From NCBI RefSeq assembly GCF_026891095.1, contig NZ_JAPTNL010000002.1, positions 310,001 to 374,000 on the forward strand: 64,000 bases of DNA, in the 5' to 3' direction. The notes under the pieces are model-generated. The model did not search any database, was not told the DNA's origin, and saw nothing but the letters and a program-made list of their open reading frames with translations. The stretch is from Roseovarius salincola (lineage in GTDB: Bacteria > Pseudomonadota > Alphaproteobacteria > Rhodobacterales > Rhodobacteraceae). This document shows positions 1 to 9,498 of the stretch, piece by piece; within the stretch, counting starts at the first letter, position 1, and each line of letters opens with the position of its first letter. The position numbers and the translations under genes are program-made.

Positions 1-707
1 ATACCGCTGACCGCCACAGGGCGCGCGGACATGTCGAAGATCGCTTCGGCAAAGTCCTTCCAACTGGCGTCTGGCGCCCCTGAGAAATGATAGATGCCGC
101 TTTTGGCCGGGTCGGCCTGCAACTGTTTGGCGATGGCAAGACAGGCCGCGGCGATATCGGCGGCCGCGGTCGGCCCGCCGATCTGGTCATCGACAATATT
201 GAGCGCGTCGCGGCTTTCGGAAAGGCGCAGCATGGTCTTGACGAAATTGCCGCCATGGGCCGAAAAGACCCAGCTCGTGCGCAGGATCGCATGGGTGCCG
301 CCCGCTTGAGTGATGGCCTCCTCGCCCGCCAGTTTGCTGCGCCCATAGATGTTTTGCGGTGAAACAGGGTCTGTTGGGGTATGCGGTGCGGTGCCGCTTC
401 CGTCGAAGACGTAATCGGTCGAGATCTGCACCAGCGCAATGCCCATCTCGGCGCAGGCATGGGCCATGGCCGCCGGGGCGATGGCGTTCACCTGATGGGC
501 AAGCGCCTCTTCCTCTTCGGCGCGGTCCACTGCGGTATAGGCTGCGGCGTTTATCACGGCGCTTGGCGCATGGGCGCGGATCGCCTTTTCGCAGGCGGCG
601 GGATCACGCAGATCGGCCTCATCCCGGCCCAGGAACACGGCATCCGGCGCGCGCTTCGCAAGCTCGGTGGCGACCTGTCCGGTCTGGCCGAAAACAAGCA
701 GGCTCAT
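1..707 (-). CDS. rfbD: dTDP-4-dehydrorhamnose reductase, 3' end outside the window
   Basis: Reduces dTDP-4-keto-L-rhamnose to dTDP-L-rhamnose, the last step of the nucleotide-sugar pathway feeding surface polysaccharide. The reading frame starts at an ATG at 707 and is open to the left edge, so about 235 residues are visible and the C-terminus is missing. The protein opens with the short Rossmann motif FGQTGQVA typical of RfbD, and further on shows STDYVFDG and a YGRSKLAGE catalytic Tyr/Lys motif. Its ATG overlaps the rfbB stop as ATGA (704-707), so it is translationally coupled and sits third in the rfbC-rfbB-rfbD operon. rfbA is not in the window and may follow to the left. Confidence 0.93.
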   Translation of the reverse strand, partial: MSLLVFGQTGQVATELAKRAPDAVFLGRDEADLRDPAACEKAIRAHAPSAVINAAAYTAVDRAEEEEALAHQVNAIAPAAMAHACAEMGIALVQISTDYVFDGSGTAPHTPTDPVSPQNIYGRSKLAGEEAITQAGGTHAILRTSWVFSAHGGNFVKTMLRLSESRDALNIVDDQIGGPTAAADIAAACLAIAKQLQADPAKSGIYHFSGAPDASWKDFAEAIFDMSARPVAVSG

Positions 708-1744
708 CCCGTGCCCACCCGTGTTCCGACGCCCTCGATCTGCAGCAGGGGTTCCCACCATTCCGGGTTGTCGAGATACCATTGCACGGTCTTTTCCAGA
801 CCCTGTTCCACGGTAACCGAGGGCTTCCAGCCCAGCTCGTCGGTGATGCGGTCGGGGTCGATGGCATAGCGGGCATCATGGCCGGGGCGGTCGGTGACAA
901 AGCGGATCAGATCGCGATAAGAGCCGGTTTTGCGCGGGCGCTTTTCATCGAGGCAATCGCAGATCGCATGCACCAGGTCGATATTGCGCCGCTCGTTATG
1001 TCCGCCCACGTTATAGCTGCGCCCCGGCTGCCCCTTTTCCACCGCCAGCAAAAGCGCGTCGGCATGGTCTTCGACGAACAGCCAGTCACGCACATTCAGG
1101 CCCTCGCCATAGACGGGGATGTCCTTGCCGTGAAGTGCGTTCAGGATGACCTTGGGAATCAGCTTCTCGGGAAAATGATAGGGGCCGTAATTGTTTGAGC
1201 AATTGGTCAGCACCACCGGCAGCCCGTAGGTGTGGAACCAGGCCCGCACCAGATGGTCCGAAGACGCCTTTGAGGCGGAATAGGGACTGCGCGGGTCATA
1301 GGGGGTTTCTTCGGTGAACAGCCCCGTATCGCCCAGCGAGCCATAGACCTCATCGGTCGAGATATGGTGAAAGCGGAACCCGGCGGGGCGGTCCTTGGCG
1401 ACCCAATGGGTGCGGGCGGCCTCAAGCATGTTGTAGGTACCGATGATGTTGGTCTCGATGAAATCGCCCGGCCCGTCGATCGAGCGGTCCACATGGCTTT
1501 CGGCCGCCAGGTGCATGACCGCACCGGGATCATGCTCCGCAAAGATGCGCGCCAGTGCCGCGCGGTCGCGGATATCGGCATGTTCGAAACTGTAAAGCGG
1601 GCTGTCGGCCACTTCGGCGACGTTCTCAAGCCGCCCCGCATAGGTCAGCGCATCAAGGTTCACCACCTCATGCCCGCGTTCCACCGCAAGGCGCACGACC
1701 GCCGAGCCAATGAATCCCGCGCCGCCTGTCACAAGGATCTTCAT
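704..1744 (-). CDS. rfbB: dTDP-glucose 4,6-dehydratase
   Basis: Converts dTDP-D-glucose to dTDP-4-keto-6-deoxyglucose in the cytoplasm. The 346-residue protein has the usual length of the family. It has the NAD-binding GGAGFIGS motif at residues 7-14, the STDEVYG substrate-binding motif at 129-135, and the catalytic YSASK at 155-159. It overlaps rfbC upstream by 4 bp (1741-1744) and rfbD downstream by 4 bp, so the three genes form one tightly coupled minus-strand operon. The order here is C-B-D, differing from the classical enteric B-D-A-C order. Nothing suggests decay. Confidence 0.97.
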   Translation of the reverse strand: MKILVTGGAGFIGSAVVRLAVERGHEVVNLDALTYAGRLENVAEVADSPLYSFEHADIRDRAALARIFAEHDPGAVMHLAAESHVDRSIDGPGDFIETNIIGTYNMLEAARTHWVAKDRPAGFRFHHISTDEVYGSLGDTGLFTEETPYDPRSPYSASKASSDHLVRAWFHTYGLPVVLTNCSNNYGPYHFPEKLIPKVILNALHGKDIPVYGEGLNVRDWLFVEDHADALLLAVEKGQPGRSYNVGGHNERRNIDLVHAICDCLDEKRPRKTGSYRDLIRFVTDRPGHDARYAIDPDRITDELGWKPSVTVEQGLEKTVQWYLDNPEWWEPLLQIEGVGTRVGTG

Positions 1745-2319
1745 GCCGTGTCTCCGTATGTGAAGGGGCTGTCGAACTCTGCGAACATCTGTGCTGCGGC
1801 GTCCTTGTCCGAAAGGACCGGCGCGCCGGAAAGGCCCCAGTCGATCCCGATGTCGGGATCGTCAAAGCGCACCGCGCCATCGCATTCGGGCGCGTAGTAA
1901 TCCGAACACTTGTAGATGATTTCTGTGTCGGGTTCGCGGGTGGCGAAACCGTGCAGGAAACCTTCGGGGACCAATAGCTGCAAGCCGTTCTCGAAGGTCA
2001 GTTCATAGCCGACCCATTGACCATAGGTCGGGCTGCCCTTGCGCGCATCGACCGCAACATCGAACAGCCGCCCGCGCCCGCAGCGCACCAGCTTGGCCTG
2101 AGCATGAGGCGGGGATTGAAAATGCAGCCCGCGCACCGTGTCGACCGCCGCCGAGACCGAGTGATTATCCTGTACGAAGTCGATATCGACGCCGTGCTCC
2201 AACAGGGTCTTGCGGTTCCAGCTCTCCGAGAAGAACCCCCTGTTGTCGCCAAAGCGGCGCGGCTCGATCAGCAAAACGCCGGGCAGTTTCGTTTCCGTGA
2301 CCTTCAAAATCGGCTCCAT
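1741..2319 (-). CDS. rfbC: dTDP-4-dehydrorhamnose 3,5-epimerase
   Basis: Epimerises dTDP-4-keto-6-deoxyglucose at C3 and C5 to the L-rhamno configuration. With the ATG at 2319 the product is 192 residues, matching the usual 180-200 of this cupin family. The reading frame stays open upstream to 2454, but that extension is not family-like. Family motifs include RGFFSESWN (about 28-36), the catalytic His in RGLHFQ (His66), and the PEGFLHGF strand with a following acidic segment. It is the first gene of the rfb operon. The promoter should lie in the 142 bp between it and doeA, where I see no clear -35/-10 pair. Confidence 0.95.
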   Translation of the reverse strand: MEPILKVTETKLPGVLLIEPRRFGDNRGFFSESWNRKTLLEHGVDIDFVQDNHSVSAAVDTVRGLHFQSPPHAQAKLVRCGRGRLFDVAVDARKGSPTYGQWVGYELTFENGLQLLVPEGFLHGFATREPDTEIIYKCSDYYAPECDGAVRFDDPDIGIDWGLSGAPVLSDKDAAAQMFAEFDSPFTYGDTA

Positions 2320-2461
2320 CGTGGCGACCCTGCACCAGCCTTTAGCAAGCCCCGGCAGGATTGTCACCGCCCCAGCGGCTGCGCTTGCGACAGGCGAAGC
2401 CACCGCGAGAAATACGGACACGATACCGACCCGATACAGATAGGCCGATTCCATCCTGTGC

Positions 2462-3652
2462 TCAGTCTTTGATGAACATCTTGCGCGGGCGATTGCAGAA
2501 GGTTTCCGCCGGGCCGTCGGGCTTGATCAGGATCGACTCCGTGATCTCGAGCCCCCAATCCGACATCCACAGACCCGGCATGAAATGGAAGGTCATGCCC
2601 GGCTCCAAAACGGTTTCGTCCTCGGCCCGCAGGCTGATGGTGCGCTCGCCCCAATCGGGCGGATAGCTGAGCCCGATGGGATAGCCACAGCGCGCGCCCC
2701 TTTCGATCCCGGCGCGTTCCAGCGGCGCGGCCAGCGCATTGGCGATGTCGCAGGCGCGATTCCCCGCGCGCGCGGCATCAAGCCCCGCTTCCAGCCCCTC
2801 GACCAGAGCCTTTTCCGCATCCAGCAGGAATTGCGGAGGCTTGCCAAGAAACAGGGTCCGGCACAGCGGCGCATGGTAACGCCGGTAGCAGCCCGAGATC
2901 TCGAAGAACGTCGCCTCGCCCTCGGCGAAATCGCGGCCATCCCATGTCAGGTGCGGTGCGGCGGCGTCCGACCCCGAGGGCAGCAGGGGCACGATGGCCG
3001 GGTAATCGCCCCAGTTGCCATCGGTGCCACGGATGCCGTCGCGGAATATTTCGGCGACAACCTCGTTCTTGGGCACGCCCGGTTCGACCCGTTCCAGCAG
3101 CCCGTCGACGATCTTTTCCGAGATCGCGGCGGCCTTGCGGATAAAGGCCAGTTCCTCGCCCGACTTGACCGCGCGCTGCCAGTTCACCAGCGCGGTGGCG
3201 TCCACCAGCGTGGCGTTCGGCATCTCGGTCTGCATGACCGTGAAGGCCTTGGCCGAGAAATAGTAGTTGTCCATCTCGACACCGATGCGCGCATTGTCCA
3301 GCCCCATGCCTTTCAGGCGTTCGGACAGATCCTGCATCGGGTGGCGGTCGGTGGACTGGACGTAGTTGTCGGGATAGCCGATCACACGGTCGTCGGTCAT
3401 CCAGACGGTGCGCACGCCGCCATTGGCATCCTGATTGCGGCCCCACCAGATCGGATCGGCGTCGGGCAGGACGATGACACCCTGATGCACATAAAAGGAC
3501 CAGCCATCATAGCCTGTCAGCCAATTCTGGTTGGACGGGTCGGTCACGAACATCGCGTCGATTCCGGCCCTTTCCATGGCACGGCGGGTTTTTTCCAGCC
3601 GGCGCTGGAATTCTGCATCGGAAAACGGAAGGTATTTCTGGATCATCGTCAT
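2462..3652 (-). CDS. doeA: ectoine hydrolase (DoeA/EutD type)
   Basis: Opens the ring of the compatible solute ectoine to N-acetyl-L-2,4-diaminobutyrate, the first step of ectoine catabolism. The fold is that of creatinase/prolidase (M24 pita-bread) proteins, with an N-terminal creatinase-like domain containing NWLTGYDGWSFYVHQ, a signature I associate with DoeA. About 396 residues from the ATG at 3652 (an in-frame ATG at 3646 is equally possible; neither has a strong Shine-Dalgarno). The frame stays open to 3832 but that part overlaps the divergent eutB leader. It is transcribed away from eutB, so a shared control region of about 160 bp lies between 3653 and 3809. Function is assigned from motif plus neighbourhood. 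Confidence 0.9.
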   Translation of the reverse strand: MTMIQKYLPFSDAEFQRRLEKTRRAMERAGIDAMFVTDPSNQNWLTGYDGWSFYVHQGVIVLPDADPIWWGRNQDANGGVRTVWMTDDRVIGYPDNYVQSTDRHPMQDLSERLKGMGLDNARIGVEMDNYYFSAKAFTVMQTEMPNATLVDATALVNWQRAVKSGEELAFIRKAAAISEKIVDGLLERVEPGVPKNEVVAEIFRDGIRGTDGNWGDYPAIVPLLPSGSDAAAPHLTWDGRDFAEGEATFFEISGCYRRYHAPLCRTLFLGKPPQFLLDAEKALVEGLEAGLDAARAGNRACDIANALAAPLERAGIERGARCGYPIGLSYPPDWGERTISLRAEDETVLEPGMTFHFMPGLWMSDWGLEITESILIKPDGPAETFCNRPRKMFIKD

Positions 3653-3809
3653 ACCCGAAGTTAAGGAACATTCTTGCGCCTTACTGCGCAGGGAGCCAGC
3701 CTGCCCCAAGGAAAACGGCATGAAATGTCGTTTTTGGGAAATTACCTGTCGCGCAGTTGACGCTAGGTTGCCCCGGCGCAAAGCTGTCTTCAGCGATCCG
3801 GAGGTTGAA

Positions 3810-4811
3810 ATGCAACTGACCCTCGCCGACATTCATGCCGCGGCCAAGGTGATCCGTGGAGTCGCCGATGGCACGCCCTTGGTTCCGTCCCCATTCATGA
3901 GCGCCTGCTCGGGGGCTGAATTTCTGCTCAAGCTTGAGAACATGCAGCCGATCGGCGCATTCAAGCTGCGCGGTGCGCTGAACGCGGTGGCGGGCGTGAC
4001 CGTGGCCAGGGGCGTTACCTGCTGTTCGACGGGCAATCACGGGCGGGGCGTGGCCTATGCCGCCGGGCAGCGCGGGATGCGTGCGGTGATCTGCATGTCC
4101 GAACTGGTGCCGCGGGCCAAGGTCGATGGCATTCGCGCATTGGGTGGCGAGGTGCATATCGCGGGCCGCAGCCAGGACGAGGCGCTGGCCGAATCCCGGC
4201 GCCTTGCCCGCGACGAGGGCCTTTACGAAATCTCGCCATTCGACGACCCGCTGGTGATTGCGGGGCAGGGCACGATCGGGCTTGAAATCCTGTCGGCGCG
4301 TCCCGACATCACCACCCTGCTTGTGCCCTTGTCGGGTGGTGGGCTGGCGGCGGGGGTGGCGCTGGCCGCCAAGGCGATCAACCCGCAGATCCGCCTGATC
4401 GGCATTTCGATGGATCGCGGCGCGGCCATGTATGAGAGCATCCGCGCGGGTAAACCCGTCGAGGTCGAGGAAGTGGCGTCTTTGGCCGACTCGCTTGGCG
4501 GCGGTATCGGGATGGAGAACCGCCTGAGCTTTCCGATCTGCCGCGATCTGCTGGACGAGACCTTGCTGGTCTCCGAGGACGAGATTTACCACGCGATGCA
4601 GGTGCTCTATTACGAGGACCGGATCGTCGCGGAAGGCGCTTGCGTCGTGGGGATGGCCGCGGTGCTGAGTGGCCGGATCGAACTTAATGGTCCAACGGCA
4701 ACCATTGTGACCGGGCGCAATCTGGATATGCCGACATTCACCCGTGTCGTCACCGGGCAGGATGTGCAACTGGGCGACATCACCGTGAAAGGGAAACCCT
4801 ATGCCGCATGA
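3810..4811 (+). CDS. eutB: EutB-type PLP-dependent threonine dehydratase-like enzyme
   Basis: A fold-type II PLP enzyme resembling serine/threonine ammonia-lyase. In hydroxyectoine-degrading bacteria EutB and EutC are thought to convert 5-hydroxyectoine into ectoine. The 333-residue product starts at ATG 3810, preceded by GGAGG at 3800-3804. The PLP lysine is Lys52 in GAFKLRGA, and a phosphate-binding glycine loop (SGGGLAAG) lies near residue 182. It overlaps eutC by 11 bp, which implies coupling. On sequence alone it could be an ordinary threonine dehydratase or 3-hydroxyaspartate dehydratase; the adjacency to doeA and an ornithine-cyclodeaminase homologue favours EutB. Confidence 0.85.
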   Translation: MQLTLADIHAAAKVIRGVADGTPLVPSPFMSACSGAEFLLKLENMQPIGAFKLRGALNAVAGVTVARGVTCCSTGNHGRGVAYAAGQRGMRAVICMSELVPRAKVDGIRALGGEVHIAGRSQDEALAESRRLARDEGLYEISPFDDPLVIAGQGTIGLEILSARPDITTLLVPLSGGGLAAGVALAAKAINPQIRLIGISMDRGAAMYESIRAGKPVEVEEVASLADSLGGGIGMENRLSFPICRDLLDETLLVSEDEIYHAMQVLYYEDRIVAEGACVVGMAAVLSGRIELNGPTATIVTGRNLDMPTFTRVVTGQDVQLGDITVKGKPYAA

Positions 4812-5793
4812 TATCAGGATCCTGACCGAAGCAGAGCTGCGCGACACGGTGGCGCTTGATATCGAAACGGTCGACGTGATCGAACAGGCCTTCATCGCGC
4901 TGGCCGGGGGGAATGTGGTGATGCCGCCGATCATGTCGATGGATTTGCCCGCCGCCAATGGCGAGGTGGATGTGAAGACCGCCTATATTCCGGGCTTCGA
5001 CGGGTTCGCGATCAAGGTCAGCCCCGGTTTTTTCGACAATCCCAAGCTGGGCCTGCCTTCGCTCAACGGGCTGATGATCCTGTTTTCGGCCAAGACCGGG
5101 CTGGTGCAGGCACTGTTTCTGGACAATGGCTATCTGACCGATATCCGTACAGCCGCCGCCGGGGCTGTCGCCGCGCGGCATCTGGCACCCGAAGAAGTGG
5201 GTACCGCGGGCGTCATCGGCACAGGCGTTCAGGCGCGCCTGCAGATGCAGGCGGCGCATCTGGTGCGGCCATTCAGGAAGTTGCTGGTCTGGGGGCGCGA
5301 TCAAGCCAAGGCGCAGGCTTGCGCCGATGACCTAGCGGCAAGTCTGGGGATTGAGGCCAAGGCCGTTGCCGCGCCCGAGGATCTGGTCGCGCAAAGCCAG
5401 CTTGTTGTCACCACGACGCCTGCGCGTGAACCGGTGCTCAGGGCCGAGTGGCTGCATCCGGGGCTGCATATCACTGCGATGGGATCGGATCAGGAAGGCA
5501 AGAACGAGATCGACCCCAGAGCACTGACACAGGTCGATCTGTATGTCGCCGACCGCGTCAGCCAGACCGAGATGCTGGGTGAGTTGCGCAGTGCCAAGGC
5601 GGCCGGCCTGTGGCAGGCGGGCATCCCGGCCGAACTCGGCCAGGTCATCCGGGGCGATGCGCCCGGACGACGCGGCGCGGATGACATCACCATCGCCGAC
5701 CTGACCGGCACCGGCGCGCAGGATACGGCCATCGCCAGCCATGTTTTCGCGCTGCTTGGCGATAGCGCCGCAGGCACGGTGATCCGCGCATGA
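4801..5793 (+). CDS. eutC: EutC-type ornithine cyclodeaminase/mu-crystallin family protein
   Basis: Member of the ornithine cyclodeaminase/mu-crystallin family, 330 residues. The dinucleotide-binding motif GVIGTGVQARLQ lies around residues 138-149, preceded by YLTDIRTAAAGAVAARHL, a segment conserved in the family. Together with EutB it is proposed to act on 5-hydroxyectoine. The start at 4801 lies inside the 3' end of eutB, and its own stop overlaps the start of the AsnC regulator (5790-5793, ATGA), so eutB-eutC-asnC is one coupled unit. The exact substrate cannot be read from the sequence. Confidence 0.87.
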   Translation: MPHDIRILTEAELRDTVALDIETVDVIEQAFIALAGGNVVMPPIMSMDLPAANGEVDVKTAYIPGFDGFAIKVSPGFFDNPKLGLPSLNGLMILFSAKTGLVQALFLDNGYLTDIRTAAAGAVAARHLAPEEVGTAGVIGTGVQARLQMQAAHLVRPFRKLLVWGRDQAKAQACADDLAASLGIEAKAVAAPEDLVAQSQLVVTTTPAREPVLRAEWLHPGLHITAMGSDQEGKNEIDPRALTQVDLYVADRVSQTEMLGELRSAKAAGLWQAGIPAELGQVIRGDAPGRRGADDITIADLTGTGAQDTAIASHVFALLGDSAAGTVIRA

Positions 5794-6263
5794 AGCTCGA
5801 CGCGCGCGATTTGCAGATCCTTCGCGTGTTGTCGCAGGAGGGGCGCATCACCAAGGCGGAACTGGCAACGCGGGTGGGCCTGTCGGCAAGCCCCTGCTGG
5901 GAACGCCTCAAGAAGTTGGAACAGGCCGGGTTCATCGACGGTTACGGCGCGCGGATCAACCTTAAGAAACTTGGCTCGCATGTCACGGTGTTCGTGGCGG
6001 CGGAACTGGCCGATCATACCCCGGCCAGCTTTCGCGCCTTCGAGGACAGCGTGCGGAATTTTGACGAGATCACCGCCTGTTGGGCCCTGGGTGGCGGGTT
6101 TGATTATCTGTTGCAGATCGTGACCACCGATATCGACGCCTATCAGCGCCTGATCGACGAGATGCTCGAGGCGAGCATCGGGTTGGCGCGGTATTTCACC
6201 TATATCGTGACCAAGCCGGTGAAATCCCCTTCGCTTCCCCCGCTTGAGATGCTTTTAGGGTGA
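5790..6263 (+). CDS. doeX: Lrp/AsnC-family regulator of ectoine catabolism (DoeX/AsnR type)
   Basis: 157-residue Lrp/AsnC regulator: an N-terminal HTH (ITKAELATRVGLSASPCWERLKKL, roughly residues 18-41) followed by a RAM ligand-binding domain. AsnC proteins encoded inside ectoine clusters sense pathway intermediates such as diaminobutyrate derivatives; that role is inferred here from position. The gene is coupled to eutC by an ATGA overlap. The 108-bp gap that follows, before doeC, is a likely operator or promoter region for the aldehyde dehydrogenase and aminotransferase genes. Confidence 0.88.
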   Translation: MKLDARDLQILRVLSQEGRITKAELATRVGLSASPCWERLKKLEQAGFIDGYGARINLKKLGSHVTVFVAAELADHTPASFRAFEDSVRNFDEITACWALGGGFDYLLQIVTTDIDAYQRLIDEMLEASIGLARYFTYIVTKPVKSPSLPPLEMLLG

Positions 6264-6371
6264 ATCCTCCGAAACTTTGCTCATTGGCAGAAGAATCGTC
6301 TGCTATAGCGCCGGAGTTTAGCCCCAAAGCATGTTCCCGAGCAGATATTCTTCCTCAAAAGGAGGATTTGC

Positions 6372-7847
6372 ATGTCTGATTCAGCGATCTGGACCCGCAA
6401 TGGCGTGAAAGACGCGCGCCTGGTGCGGAATTTTTCATATGTTAACGGCAAGTGGACCGCCGGGGACGATGGCGCGACCGTTGCCGTTACCAACCCGGCG
6501 GACGGTGTGACGCTGGGTGATGTGGCCAGCCTGTCGGCGGATCAGGCACGGCTCGCGGTGGACGCCGCGCATGCGGCCTTTCCGGATTGGTCCATGACGT
6601 TACCGCAGGACCGCTCAACGATGCTGCGGCGCTGGTTCGACCTGATGATCGAGCACAAGGAGGACCTGGCCCGCATCATGGTGCTGGAACAGGGCAAGCC
6701 ATTGTCCGAAGCGCGCGGCGAGATCGACTATGCGGCCAGCTTTGTCGAATATTACGCCGAAGAGGCGAAGCGCCCTAACATAGAAGGTGTCACCAGTCAC
6801 CTGCCCGACGCCGAGGTCGAACTGTGGTTGGAGCCCGTGGGTGTGGCGGCGCTGATCACGCCGTGGAATTTCCCGGCGGCGATGCTGACGCGCAAGGCGG
6901 CGGCGGCGATGGCGGCTGGCTGCACTGTGGTTGCGCATCCCTCGAGCGAGACGCCCTATTCCGCGCTGGCGCTGGCCGAGCTGGCCGAGCGTGCGGGCAT
7001 TCCTGCGGGCGTGTTCAACGTGGTGACAGGCCGGGCCTCGACCATCGTCGAGCCCTGGACGCGGGACGCGCGCGTGCGCGCGCTGTCACTCACGGGGTCT
7101 ACGGAGATCGGCAGGCTGCTCTATCGGCAATCGGCAGACACGGTGAAGCGGCTGGTAATGGAACTGGGCGGCCACGCCCCGGTGATCGTGTTCAAGAACA
7201 CCGATATGGACACTGCCATTGAGGAAACCATCAAGGCCAAGTTCGCCACCTCGGGTCAGGATTGCCTGGGTGCGAACCGGATTTACGTGGAGCGCGCGGT
7301 TTATGACACCTTCTGCCGCCGCTTCACCGAGGCGACACAGAAGCTCAGCCTCGGGATCGGCATGGACGACCCCGATATCGGCCCGCTGATGAATGAAAAG
7401 GCCGTGCAGAAGCAGGAAGAGCATGTGGCCGACGCGTTGGCCAGGGGTGCGAAGCTGGCATGCGGGGGCAAGCGCGACGATCTGGGCCCGCTGTTCTATC
7501 AGCCCACGGTGCTGACCGATGTGCCGGACGAGGCGGCGATCATGAGCGATGAAACTTTCGGTCCGGTAGCGGCGATCACGCCATTCGACACCGAGGACGA
7601 GGTCGTTGCGCGCGCCAATGCCACCGAGTTCGGGCTTGTCGCCTATCTCCACAGCCACGATCCGCGCCGGATCTACCGCGTGACGCGCGCGCTGCAATTC
7701 GGCATGGTCGCGGTCAACCGCACCAAGGTCACCGGCGCGCCGATTCCTTTCGGCGGGGTCAAGCAGTCCGGTCTGGGCCGCGAAGGTGCGCGCAAGGGCA
7801 TGGAAGAGTTTATGGAAGTGAAATACGTCTGCCGCGATTGGGCATGA
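6372..7847 (+). CDS. doeC: NAD(P)-dependent semialdehyde dehydrogenase (DoeC type)
   Basis: Aldehyde dehydrogenase of 491 residues, close to succinate-semialdehyde dehydrogenases. In ectoine catabolism DoeC/Ssd oxidises aspartate semialdehyde to aspartate. Motifs are TPWNFP near 163-168, the general base Glu264 in ELGGHAP, and the nucleophile Cys298 in SGQDCLGANR. The start has an excellent AAAGGAGG at about 6358-6365. One oddity is that the usual cofactor-ribose Lys-Pro is His-Pro here (VAHPSSETP, about 187-194), which may affect NAD/NADP preference. It is followed by the aminotransferase gene after 77 bp. It could also act on other semialdehydes. Confidence 0.88.
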   Translation: MSDSAIWTRNGVKDARLVRNFSYVNGKWTAGDDGATVAVTNPADGVTLGDVASLSADQARLAVDAAHAAFPDWSMTLPQDRSTMLRRWFDLMIEHKEDLARIMVLEQGKPLSEARGEIDYAASFVEYYAEEAKRPNIEGVTSHLPDAEVELWLEPVGVAALITPWNFPAAMLTRKAAAAMAAGCTVVAHPSSETPYSALALAELAERAGIPAGVFNVVTGRASTIVEPWTRDARVRALSLTGSTEIGRLLYRQSADTVKRLVMELGGHAPVIVFKNTDMDTAIEETIKAKFATSGQDCLGANRIYVERAVYDTFCRRFTEATQKLSLGIGMDDPDIGPLMNEKAVQKQEEHVADALARGAKLACGGKRDDLGPLFYQPTVLTDVPDEAAIMSDETFGPVAAITPFDTEDEVVARANATEFGLVAYLHSHDPRRIYRVTRALQFGMVAVNRTKVTGAPIPFGGVKQSGLGREGARKGMEEFMEVKYVCRDWA

Positions 7848-7924
7848 GCGGGCAGGCGCAGTGACAGATGCCGGCCCCGCGCCGCTGAACCGGCCGGGCC
7901 AGGGAACAAGCGAAAGGAAAGACG

Positions 7925-9295
7925 ATGCTGAAGAACGATCAACTTGACCAATGGGACCGGGAGAATTTCTTCCATCCCTCGACGCATCTGGCGCAGTTCG
8001 CCCGCGGAGAGGCCCCCAACCGGATCATCACCGGCGGCACGAATTGCCATATCGAGGACCGTGACGGCACCAAGCTGCTGGATGCCTTTGCCGGGCTTTA
8101 CTGCGTGAACGTGGGCTATGGCCGCCAGGACATCGCCGATGCGATCGCCGAGCAGGCCAAGGAACTGGCCTATTATCATGCCTATGTCGGCCATGGCACC
8201 GAGGCCAGCATCACCCTCTCGAAGATGATCATGGACCGCGCGCCCAAGGGCATGTCCAAGGTCTATTTCGGCCTGTCGGGTTCGGATGCCAACGAAACCA
8301 ACGTCAAGCTGATCTGGTATTACAACAACATCCTTGGCCGCCCCGAGAAGAAGAAGATCATCTCGCGCTGGCGCGGCTATCACGGGTCGGGGCTGATGAC
8401 CGGCTCGCTGACCGGGCTCGAGTTGTTCCACAAGAAGTTCGATCTGCCGCTGTCGCAGGTGATCCATACCGAGGCACCCTATTACTATCGCCGCGACAAT
8501 CTGGATCAGAGCGAAGAGCAGTTCGTGCAGCATTGCTCCGACTCTCTCGAAGCGCTGATCGAGCGCGAAGGCGCAGACACCATCGCCGCCTTTATCGGCG
8601 AGCCTGTTCTGGGCACCGGGGGGATCGTGCCGCCGCCCGCAGGCTATTGGGAAGCGATCCAGAAGGTGCTCAAAAAGCACGACATCCTACTGATCGCCGA
8701 CGAGGTCGTGACCGGCTTTGGCCGCCTGGGCAGCATGTTCGGATCGGATCACTACGGGCTTGAGCCCGACCTGATCACCATCGCCAAGGGACTGACCAGC
8801 GCTTATGCGCCGCTGTCGGGTTCGATCGTGGGCGAGAAGATGTGGAAGGTTCTGGAGCAGGGCACGGACGAGAACGGCGCGATCGGCCATGGCTGGACCT
8901 ATTCGGCGCACCCGATCGGCGCGGCAGCCGGGGTTGCCAATCTCAAGCTGCTGGACGAACTGGACCTGATCTCGAACAACCGCGAGGTGGGCGGCTATCT
9001 CAACAAAACCATGACGGAGGCTTTGGGCGATCACCCGAAAGTTGGTGAGGTTCGTGGCGAGGGGATGCTTTGTGCCGTCGAGTTCGTGAAGGACAAGGAT
9101 AGCCGCACCTTCTTTGATGCCGCCGACAAGATCGGGCCGCAGGTCGCCAGCGCATTGGGCGCCGACGGTGTGATCGGTCGCGCCATGCCGCAAGGCGACA
9201 TCCTGGGCTTTGCACCGCCCTTCTGCCTGACTCGGCAAGAGGCCGACGAGGTCGTTTCGAAAACCGCCGCGGCGGTGAAAAAGGTGCTTGGCTGA
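7925..9295 (+). CDS. doeD: class III aminotransferase (DoeD/Atf type)
   Basis: PLP enzyme of fold type I, omega-aminotransferase class, 456 residues. In the ectoine pathway DoeD transaminates L-2,4-diaminobutyrate to aspartate semialdehyde, the substrate of the preceding dehydrogenase. The PLP site comprises GLSGSDANETN (116-126), Asp259 in ADEVVTGFGR and the Schiff-base lysine Lys288 in TIAKGLTSAY. The start has an AAAGGAAAGACG leader. Transcription probably ends at the hairpin 9316-9349. Sequence alone also allows a putrescine:pyruvate or taurine:pyruvate aminotransferase, which would fit the polyamine-type transporter downstream; the doeA/eutBC context favours DoeD. Confidence 0.85.
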   Translation: MLKNDQLDQWDRENFFHPSTHLAQFARGEAPNRIITGGTNCHIEDRDGTKLLDAFAGLYCVNVGYGRQDIADAIAEQAKELAYYHAYVGHGTEASITLSKMIMDRAPKGMSKVYFGLSGSDANETNVKLIWYYNNILGRPEKKKIISRWRGYHGSGLMTGSLTGLELFHKKFDLPLSQVIHTEAPYYYRRDNLDQSEEQFVQHCSDSLEALIEREGADTIAAFIGEPVLGTGGIVPPPAGYWEAIQKVLKKHDILLIADEVVTGFGRLGSMFGSDHYGLEPDLITIAKGLTSAYAPLSGSIVGEKMWKVLEQGTDENGAIGHGWTYSAHPIGAAAGVANLKLLDELDLISNNREVGGYLNKTMTEALGDHPKVGEVRGEGMLCAVEFVKDKDSRTFFDAADKIGPQVASALGADGVIGRAMPQGDILGFAPPFCLTRQEADEVVSKTAAAVKKVLG

Positions 9296-9315
9296 CGTTG
9301 CGTCATGCCTTGCAG

Positions 9316-9349
9316 GGCCATGACCGACCCGGTTGGTCATGGCCATTTT
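9316..9349 (+). terminator. rho-independent terminator after doeD
   Basis: A perfect 10-bp stem (GGCCATGACC at 9316-9325 with GGTCATGGCC at 9335-9344), a 9-nt loop and ATTTT directly after. It lies 20 bp past the doeD stop and separates the ectoine operon from potA, which argues that the transporter is a distinct transcription unit. Confidence 0.8.
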
Positions 9350-9498
9350 GCCTGAATGAACTGCCCATTTTTCCCGAAATGCCGCTTTTGACTGCGCAAT
9401 GTTCCTTGAGCGTTGCATATTCTGCGGATCAGCGGGAATTCTACTTGCAACAGGTGGCTATTGACGGTTTAGTTCCGCACTGAACGTGGAAATAATCC

